Positions 1 through 6,119 of a stretch of DNA of 7,587 bases are shown here, piece after piece. Within the stretch, counting starts at the first letter, position 1. Each line of letters starts with the position of its first letter. The notes beneath the pieces are model-generated. The model was not told where the DNA came from. It searched no databases and saw only the letters and a list, made by a program, of their open reading frames with translations. The position numbers were made by a program, and so were the translations under genes. The stretch comes from QALR01 sp045124015 (GTDB lineage: Bacteria; Bacillota; Clostridia; Oscillospirales; CAG-272): contig JBGVLA010000007.1 in NCBI GenBank assembly GCA_045124015.1, forward strand, positions 1-7,587. The letters are read 5' to 3'.

Positions 1-2
1 TC

Positions 3-161
3 TCGCGTTACCTCGTGAACGTGGCGTCAAGCCTGTCATTTATGGTGATATATGCGGTATCCAATATCATCTTTTTGATCATACTCGCGCATCCTTTCCT
101 TGAAAAGCTCAACCGTATTAAAACGAAATACGGAATATTCGGTTTGCTTTCAAATGAGTGA
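3..161 (+). CDS. ECF transporter S-component, C-terminal fragment (runs in from before the window)
   Basis: This is the 3' end of a gene that begins upstream of the window; 52 codons are visible before a TGA stop at 159-161. The visible part has one long hydrophobic segment (about residues 8-30 of the fragment) followed by the signature tail LEKLNRIKTKYGI. Nearly the same tail (LEKMDRIKVKYGI) ends the next reading frame, so the two are paralogues. From family knowledge, this tail after the last membrane helix is typical of clostridial ECF-transporter S-components, which are membrane proteins that bind a vitamin or other small substrate and dock onto an EcfA/A'/T energizing module. The substrate cannot be told from this fragment. 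No energizing module is in the window. Confidence 0.6.
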   Translation, partial: SRYLVNVASSLSFMVIYAVSNIIFLIILAHPFLEKLNRIKTKYGIFGLLSNE

Positions 162-491
162 TTAAAATGGGCTGACAGAAATACTGTTATCATCGGCTTT
201 CTTGCTGGTGTTCTGTTCAAAAAGGGTTGGCTCCGCCGCACGAGAGCGTCGCTTGCCGTGTTCGGTGCATTCACGGCAGTCATTATCTATGGTGGCATTA
301 TGAACCCCGCCGCCGCTATGATGATGTCAAGTGAAACACTTAAATGGGAGAACATCCTCGCCTGCTACGTAACCGGACTCCCCATGGATCTCATCCACGG
401 CTTTGGCACGGTCATCTTCCTTATGATCGCCGCCGAACCGATGCTGGAGAAGATGGATAGAATTAAAGTCAAATACGGTATTGCCGACTAA
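162..491 (+). pseudogene. ECF transporter S-component, N-terminally truncated second copy
   Basis: The frame continues directly after the upstream stop codon and stays open to TAA at 489-491. It encodes about 109 residues: a hydrophobic stretch (VIIGFLAGVLF), the basic turn KKGWLRRTR, a helix with GGIMNPAAAMM, and the last helix followed by LEKMDRIKVKYGI. Family members are usually about 180-200 residues, so roughly the N-terminal half is missing. No ATG with a ribosome-binding site precedes it: the ATG near 167 meets TGA two codons later in its own frame, and the first in-frame alternative start is GTG at 258, deep in the protein. I infer a deletion or paralogue recombination that joined this C-terminal half to the preceding gene. 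Readthrough of the TGA at 159-161 or translation from GTG 258 is possible but would give an incomplete protein. Confidence 0.65.
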
Positions 492-497
492 TAGAAA

Positions 498-533
498 AGC
501 CCTCGTTACGAAATGGAGCGAGGGCTAATTTTT
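498..533 (+). terminator. Intrinsic terminator after the S-component genes
   Basis: A perfect 8-bp stem AGCCCTCG / CGAGGGCT (498-505 and 519-526) with a 13-nt loop is followed by AATTTTTAT. It lies 7 nt after the TAA of the truncated S-component and ends the left-hand transcription unit before the lexA-like promoter. Confidence 0.85.
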
Positions 534-563
534 ATGTAACATTAAAAAATTTTGCAAAATAAC

Positions 564-578
564 GAAACATTTTGTTCC
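564..578. promoter_or_regulatory. Upstream operator O1 of the LexA-like repressor
   Basis: GAAACATTTTGTTCC matches 12 of 15 positions of the perfect palindrome at 622-636, with one half-site (TTGTTCC) identical. It sits immediately upstream of the -35 box, so a repressor bound here and at O2 would bracket the promoter. Binding by the neighbouring repressor is inferred. Confidence 0.6.
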
Positions 579-585
579 AAACCTG

Positions 586-614
586 TTGACAAAAGAAAAA
601 ATATGTAGTATAAT
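586..614 (+). promoter_or_regulatory. Sigma-70 type promoter of the lexA-like gene
   Basis: Consensus -35 TTGACA (586-591) and consensus -10 TATAAT (609-614) are separated by exactly 17 bp. The expected transcription start at about 621 falls at the edge of operator O2. A fully consensus promoter under tight operators fits an autoregulated repressor gene. Confidence 0.9.
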
Positions 615-621
615 GCCAAAT

Positions 622-636
622 GGAACAACTTGTTCC
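622..636. promoter_or_regulatory. Operator O2, perfect 15-bp palindrome
   Basis: GGAACAACTTGTTCC is a perfect 7+1+7 inverted repeat overlapping the likely transcription start and ending directly before the ribosome-binding site GAGGAGG (637-643). The GAAC/GTTC cores are 5 nt apart. The classical Gram-positive DinR/LexA box has CGAAC-4 nt-GTTYC, so this is a related but distinct operator. Confidence 0.75.
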
Positions 637-647
637 GAGGAGGCGCT

Positions 648-1268
648 ATGAGTAGAACTACTGATTCGAAAAAGCAAATCATCCTTGATTTCATCAACGA
701 ATACTACGGAAGCTACGGTGAAACGCCCACAGTGCGTGACATCGCAGCAGGAACAGGCATTGCCGTTACCAGTGTGCATCGTTACCTTTCTGCTATGAAA
801 GAGAACGGTGAGCTTGAATACAACGGTCGTCGTTCCGTAAGCACTCGTCGCATGGAGATGGAGCAGGTCGCTTACGCCATGCCCGTGCTTGGTTACGTAG
901 CCTGCGGAGAAGGTCAGGAAGAAACCGAACAGGTCATCGAGTACATTCGCATGCCCGAATCCTTGGTTGGCAAGGGCGAATTCTTTGCACTGATCGCAAA
1001 GGGAGAATCGATGATCGATGCAGGTATTCATCCCGGCGATTACGTTATGATCCGCAAACAGAACACCGCAGAGATCGGTGACATTGTCGTTGCTTTCGAT
1101 CAAGGTGTCAATAACCTTAAAGTTCTCGGATTTAACCATAACAAGGGAGCATACTTTCTTCGCTCCTGCAACGAGGACAAAGAACGTTACGGTGACATCT
1201 ATCCCGAAGAACTTCAGATCCAAGGAGTTGCCGTTTGCGTTGCCCATAGGCTGAAAAAGATGCTGTAA
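648..1268 (+). CDS. LexA-like self-cleaving transcriptional repressor (S24 peptidase family)
   Basis: A 206-residue protein with LexA architecture. An N-terminal winged helix-turn-helix (about residues 7-65; TPTVRDIAAGTGIAVTSVHRYL includes the recognition helix) is followed by a linker and a C-terminal S24 autopeptidase domain (about 78-206). The scissile bond is probably Cys86-Gly87 in GYVACGEG, the catalytic serine Ser121 in GESM, and the general-base lysine Lys158 in NNLKVL. The 35- and 37-residue spacings between these match E. coli LexA (Ala84/Ser119/Lys156). Cys-Gly in place of Ala-Gly is as in UmuD and some clostridial LexA-like paralogues. I chose ATG 648 because GAGGAGG (637-643) precedes it. 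In the family, RecA-ssDNA triggers cleavage and derepression. Flanking operators indicate autoregulation. It could control the mobile genes downstream, but no operator copy was seen before them. It may be the element's regulator or a host LexA paralogue. Confidence 0.9.
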   Translation: MSRTTDSKKQIILDFINEYYGSYGETPTVRDIAAGTGIAVTSVHRYLSAMKENGELEYNGRRSVSTRRMEMEQVAYAMPVLGYVACGEGQEETEQVIEYIRMPESLVGKGEFFALIAKGESMIDAGIHPGDYVMIRKQNTAEIGDIVVAFDQGVNNLKVLGFNHNKGAYFLRSCNEDKERYGDIYPEELQIQGVAVCVAHRLKKML

Positions 1269-1350
1269 CCTTACTTTTCACATAACAGCACTTGGCCATT
1301 TACAATTGAATATTGATTTTAATCTATCGCGTAAATAACACGAGCCATCC

Positions 1351-1370
1351 TCCCGACCGCTTAACCGGGA
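1351..1370 (+). repeat. Small hairpin TCCCG/CGGGA upstream of the long hairpin
   Basis: TCCCG (1351-1355) and CGGGA (1366-1370) form a 5-bp stem with a 10-nt loop, ending 3 nt before the long inverted repeat at 1374. It may be part of the same structured RNA; on its own it is weak. Confidence 0.35.
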
Positions 1371-1373
1371 ATC

Positions 1374-1471
1374 AAGGGTAGGCATCTGTTGCGTTAGAGT
1401 GTACATAGAAAGACCATAAGTTTTGGCTTATGTTTTTTCGTTATGCTCTGCAACAGATGCCTACCCTTTTT
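1374..1471 (+). ncRNA. Long structured hairpin with T-tract (terminator, attenuator or small RNA)
   Basis: A perfect 19-bp inverted repeat AAGGGTAGGCATCTGTTGC (1374-1392, 1450-1468) closes the structure. Inside, after a 3-nt bulge, AGAGTGTA (1396-1403) pairs with TATGCTCT (1442-1449) using two G-U pairs. Further in, GAAAGA (1408-1413) pairs with TTTTTC (1434-1439) using one G-U pair. CATAAG (1415-1420) pairs with CTTATG (1427-1432) around a TTTTGG loop. A T-tract follows (1467-1471). The wobble pairs only work in the plus-strand transcript, so a plus-strand RNA is favoured. It could end lexA-like transcription, attenuate the repA operon, or be the body of a small RNA. I do not recognise it as a named RNA family. 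Confidence 0.55.
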
Positions 1472-1513
1472 GTGTTTGCAAAAAAGACGGCAGAAGAAAA
1501 AGAGCCACATATC

Positions 1514-1541
1514 GAGAAGTGAGGTGCGCAACTCATTTCTC
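1514..1541 (+). promoter_or_regulatory. 5'-leader hairpin upstream of the RepA-like gene
   Basis: GAGAAGTGAG (1514-1523) pairs with CTCATTTCTC (1532-1541) over 10 bp with one G-U pair around the loop GTGCGCAA. It is followed by seven A residues, not T, so it is not a plus-strand terminator. It lies about 17 nt before the Shine-Dalgarno AAAGGAGG and could stabilise the leader or be a protein-binding site. The G-U pair suits a plus-strand RNA. Confidence 0.4.
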
Positions 1542-1572
1542 AAAAAAATCTATTTAGGAAAGGAGGTTACTA

Positions 1573-2646
1573 ATGCAAAGTAACCCACACAAGCTCACCG
1601 TGATAGACGGTGAAACACTCATGGACAAAAGACTTCCACCGACGAAGTTTTGCGTCGACACTCTGCTGCCACAGGGTCTATGTATCCTCGGCGGCTCACC
1701 TTAGGTCGGTAAATCATGGCTGGTGCTGGATCTCTGCGTCCACGTCGCCCAAGGAACGCCCTTGTGGGGGCTTGACACCACAAAGGGACAAGTGCTCTAT
1801 CTCTGCCTTGAAGACGGCGAGAGGCGGATTCAAGAGCGCCTGAACACCATTACGGACAATGTTCCCGACGGAATGTATTTTGCTACCGGATGCACCTCCA
1901 TCGAAAGCGGAGTCTGCGATTGGCTTCGGGATTTCAAGCGTCAGCACCCGGCAATCTCACTCATTGCCATCGATACCTTTCAGCTCATCCGAACCCCCAC
2001 GCCCGACGTTTCCTATGGCGGTGACTATGCCGAGCTTCGAGTCCTCAAAGAGCTGGCGGACGAGCTCGGTATCTGTCTTCTGCTCGTCCACCATCTGCGG
2101 AAGATGAACGATAAGGATCCCGTCAATAAGCTCTCGGGTAGCACTGGTATCTCGGGCGCGGTGGATGCCATCTTTGTTCTCGACAAGAACGAGAGGATCG
2201 AACGGCTGGCTACGTTCTATGCTTCGGGCAGAGATATCCGTGACAGAAAGATTCAGTTGGAGCTTGATGAGTACACCTGTACTTGGAATCTCTTATCAGA
2301 CAGTCTGACCATGCCCGAAACCACGCTTCCAAAAGAGCTGATCTCGCTCTATTATTTCATGACGGGAGCAAACGAATTCATCGGAAGCAACACAGAGCTG
2401 GCAAGCTATCTCGGCAGAGAGGTCAACCCCAAGGGGCTGAAGCAAATGATGAACCGCCACCGCTATGAGCTTGAAGACCTTGGTGTTTTCTTTGAAAGCA
2501 AGAGGAGCAACGGACAGAAGTACGTGGTGGTCAGATACGTTCCCCCTGTGGACGGTGACTCAAGTGCCTCAAGTGACTCTGTTTCTTCTGCTCTCACAGA
2601 TTCCGTCCCTTTCGTCCCTTGCGTTCCTGCGGAGGATTTGGGATGA
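1573..2646 (+). pseudogene. RepA-like AAA ATPase (AAA_25/hexameric helicase type) interrupted by an in-frame TAG in Walker A
   Basis: ATG 1573 follows AAAGGAGGT with ideal 6-nt spacing. The frame encodes 357 residues if the TAG at 1702-1704 (codon 44) is read through. Walker A reads GSP-stop-VGKS (G41 to S48); relatives usually have lysine at this place (AAG), so a single A-to-T change would explain it. Walker B has Asp134 in IAIDTF, and H173-H174 in LLVHHLRK resemble the RepA/RecA-like core. The C-terminal quarter looks like a winged-helix DNA-binding region (ELASYLGREVNPKGLKQ). Downstream of the TAG 313 further codons stay open to TGA 2644-2646, with no frameshift. The nearest in-frame restart is GTG 1723, which would lose Walker A. 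RepA-like ATPases probably help the excised element replicate. Either inactivated recently, suppressed or recoded at TAG, or a sequencing error. Confidence 0.85.
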
Positions 2647-2756
2647 AGACGCTTTATGACGAGTTTCGCCTTTGTGTTACGACCGCCCATTTGGGCGGCC
2701 GCAAAGGCGTCGGGCTAAGCCCATACCCCTATCATTTTTTACAGAAAGGACTTTAG
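2643..2756 (+). CDS. Small ORF of 37 codons between repA-like and mobC, overlapping candidate oriT
   Basis: ATG 2643 overlaps the TGA of the RepA-like gene (ATGA), with GGAGG about 8 nt upstream, so translational coupling is plausible. It ends at TAG 2754-2756, one base before the mobC start, and its 3' end carries the mobC ribosome-binding site. The product is a short basic peptide (start MKTLYDEFRL, middle GGRKGVGLSPYPY) with no recognised domain. Because the DNA here is also rich in inverted repeats, the peptide may be a by-product of keeping ribosomes moving to mobC. Its stop is the only TAG among the stops in the mobile genes. Function unknown. Confidence 0.35.
   Translation: MKTLYDEFRLCVTTAHLGGRKGVGLSPYPYHFLQKGL
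2683..2733 (+). other. Candidate origin of transfer (oriT)
   Basis: Directly upstream of mobC and the relaxase is a GC-rich run of short palindromes: CCGCCCA/TGGGCGG (2683-2689, 2692-2698), CGC/GCG (2700-2702, 2707-2709) and GGGC/GCCC (2712-2715, 2719-2722), followed by ACCCCTATC and a T-rich stretch. Inverted repeats next to a nic site, beside mob genes, are typical of oriT regions. I cannot identify the nic position or match a known family, so the call rests on position and structure. Confidence 0.4.
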
Positions 2757-2757
2757 A

Positions 2758-3075
2758 ATGAATAAACAAAACAAAGATTATTTTATTTCTTTCCGCGTAA
2801 CTGCTGAAGAAAAAAAGTGGATCGAAGAACATTCCTACGGCAATTATCGCCTCATCAGCGACTTCGTTCGGGACTGTGTCTTCGAAAAAGACATCGTTAT
2901 TATCAATGGTCTCGATGAATTCTCTGCACAGCTTCGTCGTATCGGCAACAATGTCAACCAGCTCACGAGAGCTGTCAATGCGGGATATGCAACCCAGATC
3001 AACCTAACAGAAACAAGAAAGGAGCTCGAAAAGATTTGGCAATCGTTAAATTCGTTACTTCAGGATGCCCGATGA
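2758..3075 (+). CDS. mobC: MobC-like relaxosome accessory protein
   Basis: A 105-residue protein. AAAGGA (2745-2750) lies 7 nt before ATG 2758. The N-terminus (YFISFRVTAEEKKWIEE, about residues 8-24) looks like the ribbon-helix-helix DNA-binding segment of MobC proteins, and the C-terminal half holds the typical LRRIGNNVNQLTRAVN motif (residues 59-74) of the MobC family (PF05713). MobC binds oriT DNA and helps the relaxase melt and nick it. The gene sits directly after the candidate oriT and overlaps the start of the relaxase gene by up to 40 nt, so the two subunits are probably translated together. Length and context are normal for the family. Confidence 0.88.
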   Translation: MNKQNKDYFISFRVTAEEKKWIEEHSYGNYRLISDFVRDCVFEKDIVIINGLDEFSAQLRRIGNNVNQLTRAVNAGYATQINLTETRKELEKIWQSLNSLLQDAR

Positions 3076-4019
3076 ATAATATTTTTCCCTACGTGATGAA
3101 CCGAGAGAAGACCGATGAAAATTTAATTTCGGGCATCGGTTGCTCACCCGACACGGTGCTTTCCGAGTTCACTTTTGTCAAAAAACAATTCAAAAAAGAG
3201 GACGGTAGGACTTACGTTCACATCATACAAGCCTTCAGCCCGGACGATGACATCACCCCCGAAACGGCTCACGAGATCGGTCTGCGCTTCGCTGAATACT
3301 TCGGTGGCTTCCAAGCGCTGGTTGCCACCCATAGAAACACCGACCACATCCACAACCACATCATTCTCAATTCGGTGAATATGGAAACGGGAAAGAAATT
3401 TCATCAAACTGCTGCCGAGTTGATTCAGGTAAAAGAGTTTTCTAACGAGCTCTGTCGGGAGTACGGTCTCTCTGAAACCGAAGCGAAATCCTCCTTCAAG
3501 TCCATGCCTAAGTGGAAAGAGATGCTTCGTCGCAAAGCATATTCCGTTGCCAATAACACCTGCAGTAAGGAAGATTTCATCTATGAAATGGAGATGCACG
3601 GCTACAAGGTTGACTGGAAGGACGACCATAAGTATATCACCTTCACCACTCCCGACGGTCATAAATGCCGTGACAATAAGCTCTTTGCCGAGCAACTTCT
3701 GCGAAAAAACCTGGAGATTTATTTCGCTCTCGGCGGTTGTGAATCGGGACTTGCGGATCAATACAAGTCGTATGTGAATGATCTCCGACCCGAACACGCC
3801 TACACAGTTGGCGACGGACTTTTCAATCTTTTGAAAAATCTGCTCGAAACCATGCCCTACGATGGGCTCTTCACGCCGCCGGTTGAAGACCATCAGCTCG
3901 ATAAAATGACCGTGATGATGCTTGAAGCAATGGGCATCAAGGTTGAACCTAAGGCTCTCTTTCACTATTCTGCCAATAATTCGCAGGAGGAAGAACAAAG
4001 TTATGGGCTTGTATGGTAA
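3036..4019 (+). CDS. Relaxase/mobilization nuclease (MobA/VirD2 type)
   Basis: A 327-residue relaxase. From TTG 3036, residues 1-7 (MAIVKFV) form the expected first beta strand. Tyr19 in NIFPYVMNREKT is the probable nicking tyrosine (motif I). His99, then DHIHNH at 103-108 (His104, His106, His108) in THRNTDHIHNHIILNSV form the metal-binding histidine motif III. The protein nicks oriT, stays bound to the 5' end and pilots the strand through a conjugation channel supplied by another element, since none is encoded here. The C-terminal half has no recognised domain. The start is ambiguous: TTG 3036 with AAAGGAG 11 nt upstream keeps the first strand, while ATG 3072 overlaps the mobC stop as ATGA with AGGA 6 nt upstream but drops 12 residues. 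I prefer TTG because the residues it adds fit the fold. Confidence 0.9.
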   Translation: MAIVKFVTSGCPMNNIFPYVMNREKTDENLISGIGCSPDTVLSEFTFVKKQFKKEDGRTYVHIIQAFSPDDDITPETAHEIGLRFAEYFGGFQALVATHRNTDHIHNHIILNSVNMETGKKFHQTAAELIQVKEFSNELCREYGLSETEAKSSFKSMPKWKEMLRRKAYSVANNTCSKEDFIYEMEMHGYKVDWKDDHKYITFTTPDGHKCRDNKLFAEQLLRKNLEIYFALGGCESGLADQYKSYVNDLRPEHAYTVGDGLFNLLKNLLETMPYDGLFTPPVEDHQLDKMTVMMLEAMGIKVEPKALFHYSANNSQEEEQSYGLVW

Positions 4020-4064
4020 TCAAATATTGCACCGCAAAACAAAGAAAAAGCAGAAAGGATTCTA

Positions 4065-4328
4065 ATGACAGAAGAAAAAATTATAAACTTACAGGAAGTC
4101 GACACCGGCTTCCGCATACCTGATGGCGATTATCAGCCAAGTATCAATAAGCATCTGGCTCGCCTTTCCTTCGTGAAGGTCACAGAAAATGAAACATCCC
4201 TCACACGCAAATACACCGTGGGCAGTATGAATTATACCGTTCGTTCTGTGTTTCCTCGTGCAGACAAGCCAACCACCGAGGATAGCCTCATGCGCCTTAT
4301 GGCTCGGGAGGTGGAAAATGCCTCGTAA
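4065..4328 (+). CDS. TnpW-like small transposon-encoded protein
   Basis: An 87-residue protein from ATG 4065, preceded by AGAAAGGA with 5-nt spacing. The C-terminal half (about residues 45-84) has the pattern of the TnpW family found in Tn4451-like elements: an R-K-Y-x-V-G segment, then N-Y-T-V and S-V-F, then T-x-E-D-S-L-M-R-L-M before a basic/acidic tail. The N-terminal 40 residues are less typical. TnpW proteins are regularly encoded next to mobilization genes and the large serine recombinase of such transposons; their role is not established. It starts 45 nt after the relaxase stop and its 3' end overlaps the next small ORF by 11 nt. The assignment is from remembered family pattern and position. 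Confidence 0.6.
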   Translation: MTEEKIINLQEVDTGFRIPDGDYQPSINKHLARLSFVKVTENETSLTRKYTVGSMNYTVRSVFPRADKPTTEDSLMRLMAREVENAS

Positions 4329-4461
4329 GTTAACAAAAAGTTATCTGGACTTTCAAACGGATTTGCAGTATACTTGGGTTGCGGAAATCCATATCCGCAG
4401 CCTACTCTCAATCGGTTTGACTTATGACAAGGAGGACACACATGAAGTCAAACCAATATGA
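4318..4461 (+). CDS. Hypothetical 47-residue ORF overlapping tnpW-like and recombinase genes
   Basis: ATG 4318 lies 6 nt after a strong GGGAGGTGG (4306-4314) that is inside the end of the TnpW-like gene. The frame overlaps that gene by 11 nt and runs past the recombinase start at 4442, stopping at TGA 4459-4461. The peptide (start MPRKLTKSYL, then WVAEIHIRSLLSIGLTYDKED) has a basic N-terminus and one short amphipathic or hydrophobic segment. I do not recognise it. The good ribosome-binding site and the double overlap suggest it is translated and coupled to the recombinase, perhaps limiting recombinase output. Whether the peptide matters or only its translation is open. Confidence 0.45.
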   Translation: MPRKLTKSYLDFQTDLQYTWVAEIHIRSLLSIGLTYDKEDTHEVKPI

Positions 4462-6106
4462 AAACAAAATAACCGCGCTGTATTGCCGTCTTTCTCAAGA
4501 GGATGAGCTGAAGGGCGACAGCAACAGCATTCAGAATCAGAGAGCTATTCTCGAAAAATACGCTAAGGATAGCGGCTTTGAGAACATCGAGGTGTTCGTT
4601 GATGACGGATACTCGGGAGTTAGTTTCAACCGCCCGGACTTTCAACGTCTGCTTGAAATGATGGAGCAAGGCAAGGTGGCAACGCTGATCACCAAAGACT
4701 TGTCCCGTCTCGGCAGAAACTATATCGAGGTCGGTCAATACACCGAGATGTTATTCCCACGGTGGGAGGTTCGGTATATCGCCATCAACGATAATTATGA
4801 TTCACTCTACAACGAGGGCAATGAGCTTGCACCGTTTAAGAACCTTTTCAATGAGTGGTACGCAAGGGATACCAGCAAGAAGATACGAGCCGTGGTCAAG
4901 GCGAAAGCCGAACGTGGCGAGCGTGTGGGAACGGTAGTGCCATACGGATACCGAAAAGATCCCGACGTGAAAGGTCATCTGCTCGTGAACGAGGACACCG
5001 CTCCGGTCGTCCGATTGATATTTTCCCTCTGCGCTGAAGGAAAAGGACCAAAGGTTATCGCCAATATCCTTCGCGAGAAGCAGATACTCAAGCCCACGGC
5101 ATACCGATACCAGACCAGTGGTAAGTATGGCGCTACTACCGACACGGAAGATATCTACGGCTGGAACGATCGAACGGTTGCAGGCATTCTTGATAATGAG
5201 ATATACCTTGGACACACGATCAACTGCCGCACCACCGTTGTATCCTACAAAGACAAACGCAAAAAGGATGTCCCGGAGAGCGAATGGTATCGCTTTGAAA
5301 ACACCCACGAAGCCATTATTGATAAGGTCACTTGGGATATTGCCCGTAAGGTCAGGGAGGGTAAGCGCAGACGAACCAATATGGGTGACGTGGACAAATA
5401 CAGCGGTTTGCTGTACTGCGCCGATTGCGGTTCAAAGCTCTACTTCGTAAGAGGAACGACCATCAAGCCCGAAGCGTATAACTTTATCTGTAGCCGCTAC
5501 CGAAAACACATGGGGCATGAATTATGTACGCCTCATACCATCCGTGAAATGGCGCTTGATGAGATCGTGCTGGAAGAAATCCGCAGTGTGACTTATTACG
5601 CAAGAGCGAACACCGCGCAGTTCGTAAGCTTTATCCAACAGAAAAGCTCCGCCGAATCACGCAGAGAATTGAATGCGAAAACGGCAGAGCTGAGCAAAAT
5701 GGAGAAACGAAACGGTGAGTTAAACACCCTGTTCAAAAGGCTCTATGAGGATCACGTTCTCGGAAAGGTCACCAGTGAACAGTTCCGCATGCTGTCTGAG
5801 AGCTACAACGAGGAACAGCGGACGATTCAGGAAGAGATCCCAAGGCTGAGAAAGGCGATAGAAGACCTAAAGGCATCTGCCACCAATGTGGAACACTTCC
5901 TTGAAATTGTCCGCAAGTACACGGACATTAAGGAGCTTACGCCCGAGATCCTGCGAACATTCATCAGCAAGATTGTTATCCACGAGCGAAGCCGCAAGCA
6001 TGTCAAGGATGCCGAACAGGACATCGATATATACTTCGCCCACATCGGTAACCTTAACCGCTTCTGCTCTGACGGACAATCCGCTCAAAATCAAACAACC
6101 GCTTAA
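4442..6106 (+). CDS. Large serine recombinase (TnpX-like site-specific integrase/excisionase)
   Basis: A 554-residue large serine recombinase. The N-terminal resolvase domain (about residues 8-150) has the nucleophile Ser18 in YCRLS with Arg16, GYSG at 56-59 and DLSRLGR at 86-92. A Recombinase domain follows (about 165-290; GYRKDP and later WNDRTVAGILDNEIYLG). A zinc beta-ribbon has Cys326, Cys329, Cys350 and Cys362. A coiled-coil-like stretch covers about 395-475, and the C-terminal segment contains LTPEILRTFISKIVIHE. All catalytic residues are present and no frameshift is seen. I chose ATG 4442 because AAGGAGG (4429-4435) lies 6 nt upstream; ATG 4424 has no such site and would contain it. 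In Tn4451-like elements this enzyme alone excises and integrates the transposon. It is the last gene of the mobile operon and probably lies near the right end. Confidence 0.96.
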   Translation: MKSNQYENKITALYCRLSQEDELKGDSNSIQNQRAILEKYAKDSGFENIEVFVDDGYSGVSFNRPDFQRLLEMMEQGKVATLITKDLSRLGRNYIEVGQYTEMLFPRWEVRYIAINDNYDSLYNEGNELAPFKNLFNEWYARDTSKKIRAVVKAKAERGERVGTVVPYGYRKDPDVKGHLLVNEDTAPVVRLIFSLCAEGKGPKVIANILREKQILKPTAYRYQTSGKYGATTDTEDIYGWNDRTVAGILDNEIYLGHTINCRTTVVSYKDKRKKDVPESEWYRFENTHEAIIDKVTWDIARKVREGKRRRTNMGDVDKYSGLLYCADCGSKLYFVRGTTIKPEAYNFICSRYRKHMGHELCTPHTIREMALDEIVLEEIRSVTYYARANTAQFVSFIQQKSSAESRRELNAKTAELSKMEKRNGELNTLFKRLYEDHVLGKVTSEQFRMLSESYNEEQRTIQEEIPRLRKAIEDLKASATNVEHFLEIVRKYTDIKELTPEILRTFISKIVIHERSRKHVKDAEQDIDIYFAHIGNLNRFCSDGQSAQNQTTA

Positions 6107-6119
6107 ATCCACGCAACAG

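Larger units (their letters stand above)
1269..1572 (+). other. Structured intergenic region before the RepA-like gene
   Basis: About 300 nt with no convincing ORF. It holds the small hairpin at 1351, the long hairpin at 1374-1471 and the leader hairpin at 1514-1541. A weak promoter-like pair, TTGATT (1313-1318) and TAACAC (1336-1341) with 17-bp spacing, could drive the structured RNA and the downstream operon, but its -10 is poor. No copy of the 15-bp LexA-like operator was found here. Confidence 0.5.

Noticed and set aside
525..1247. Long open frame on the minus strand opposite the lexA-like gene
   Set aside because: It is antisense to a gene with clear LexA motifs, has no family resemblance and crosses the promoter and operators.
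1374..1468. The 19-bp inverted repeats as ends of a small MITE-like insertion
   Set aside because: No target-site duplication is visible on the two flanks, and internal pairing with G-U wobbles fits an RNA hairpin better.
3144..3998. 284-codon open frame on the minus strand opposite the relaxase
   Set aside because: It mirrors the codon bias of the relaxase gene, has no recognisable domain, and would be convergent within a tight plus-strand operon.
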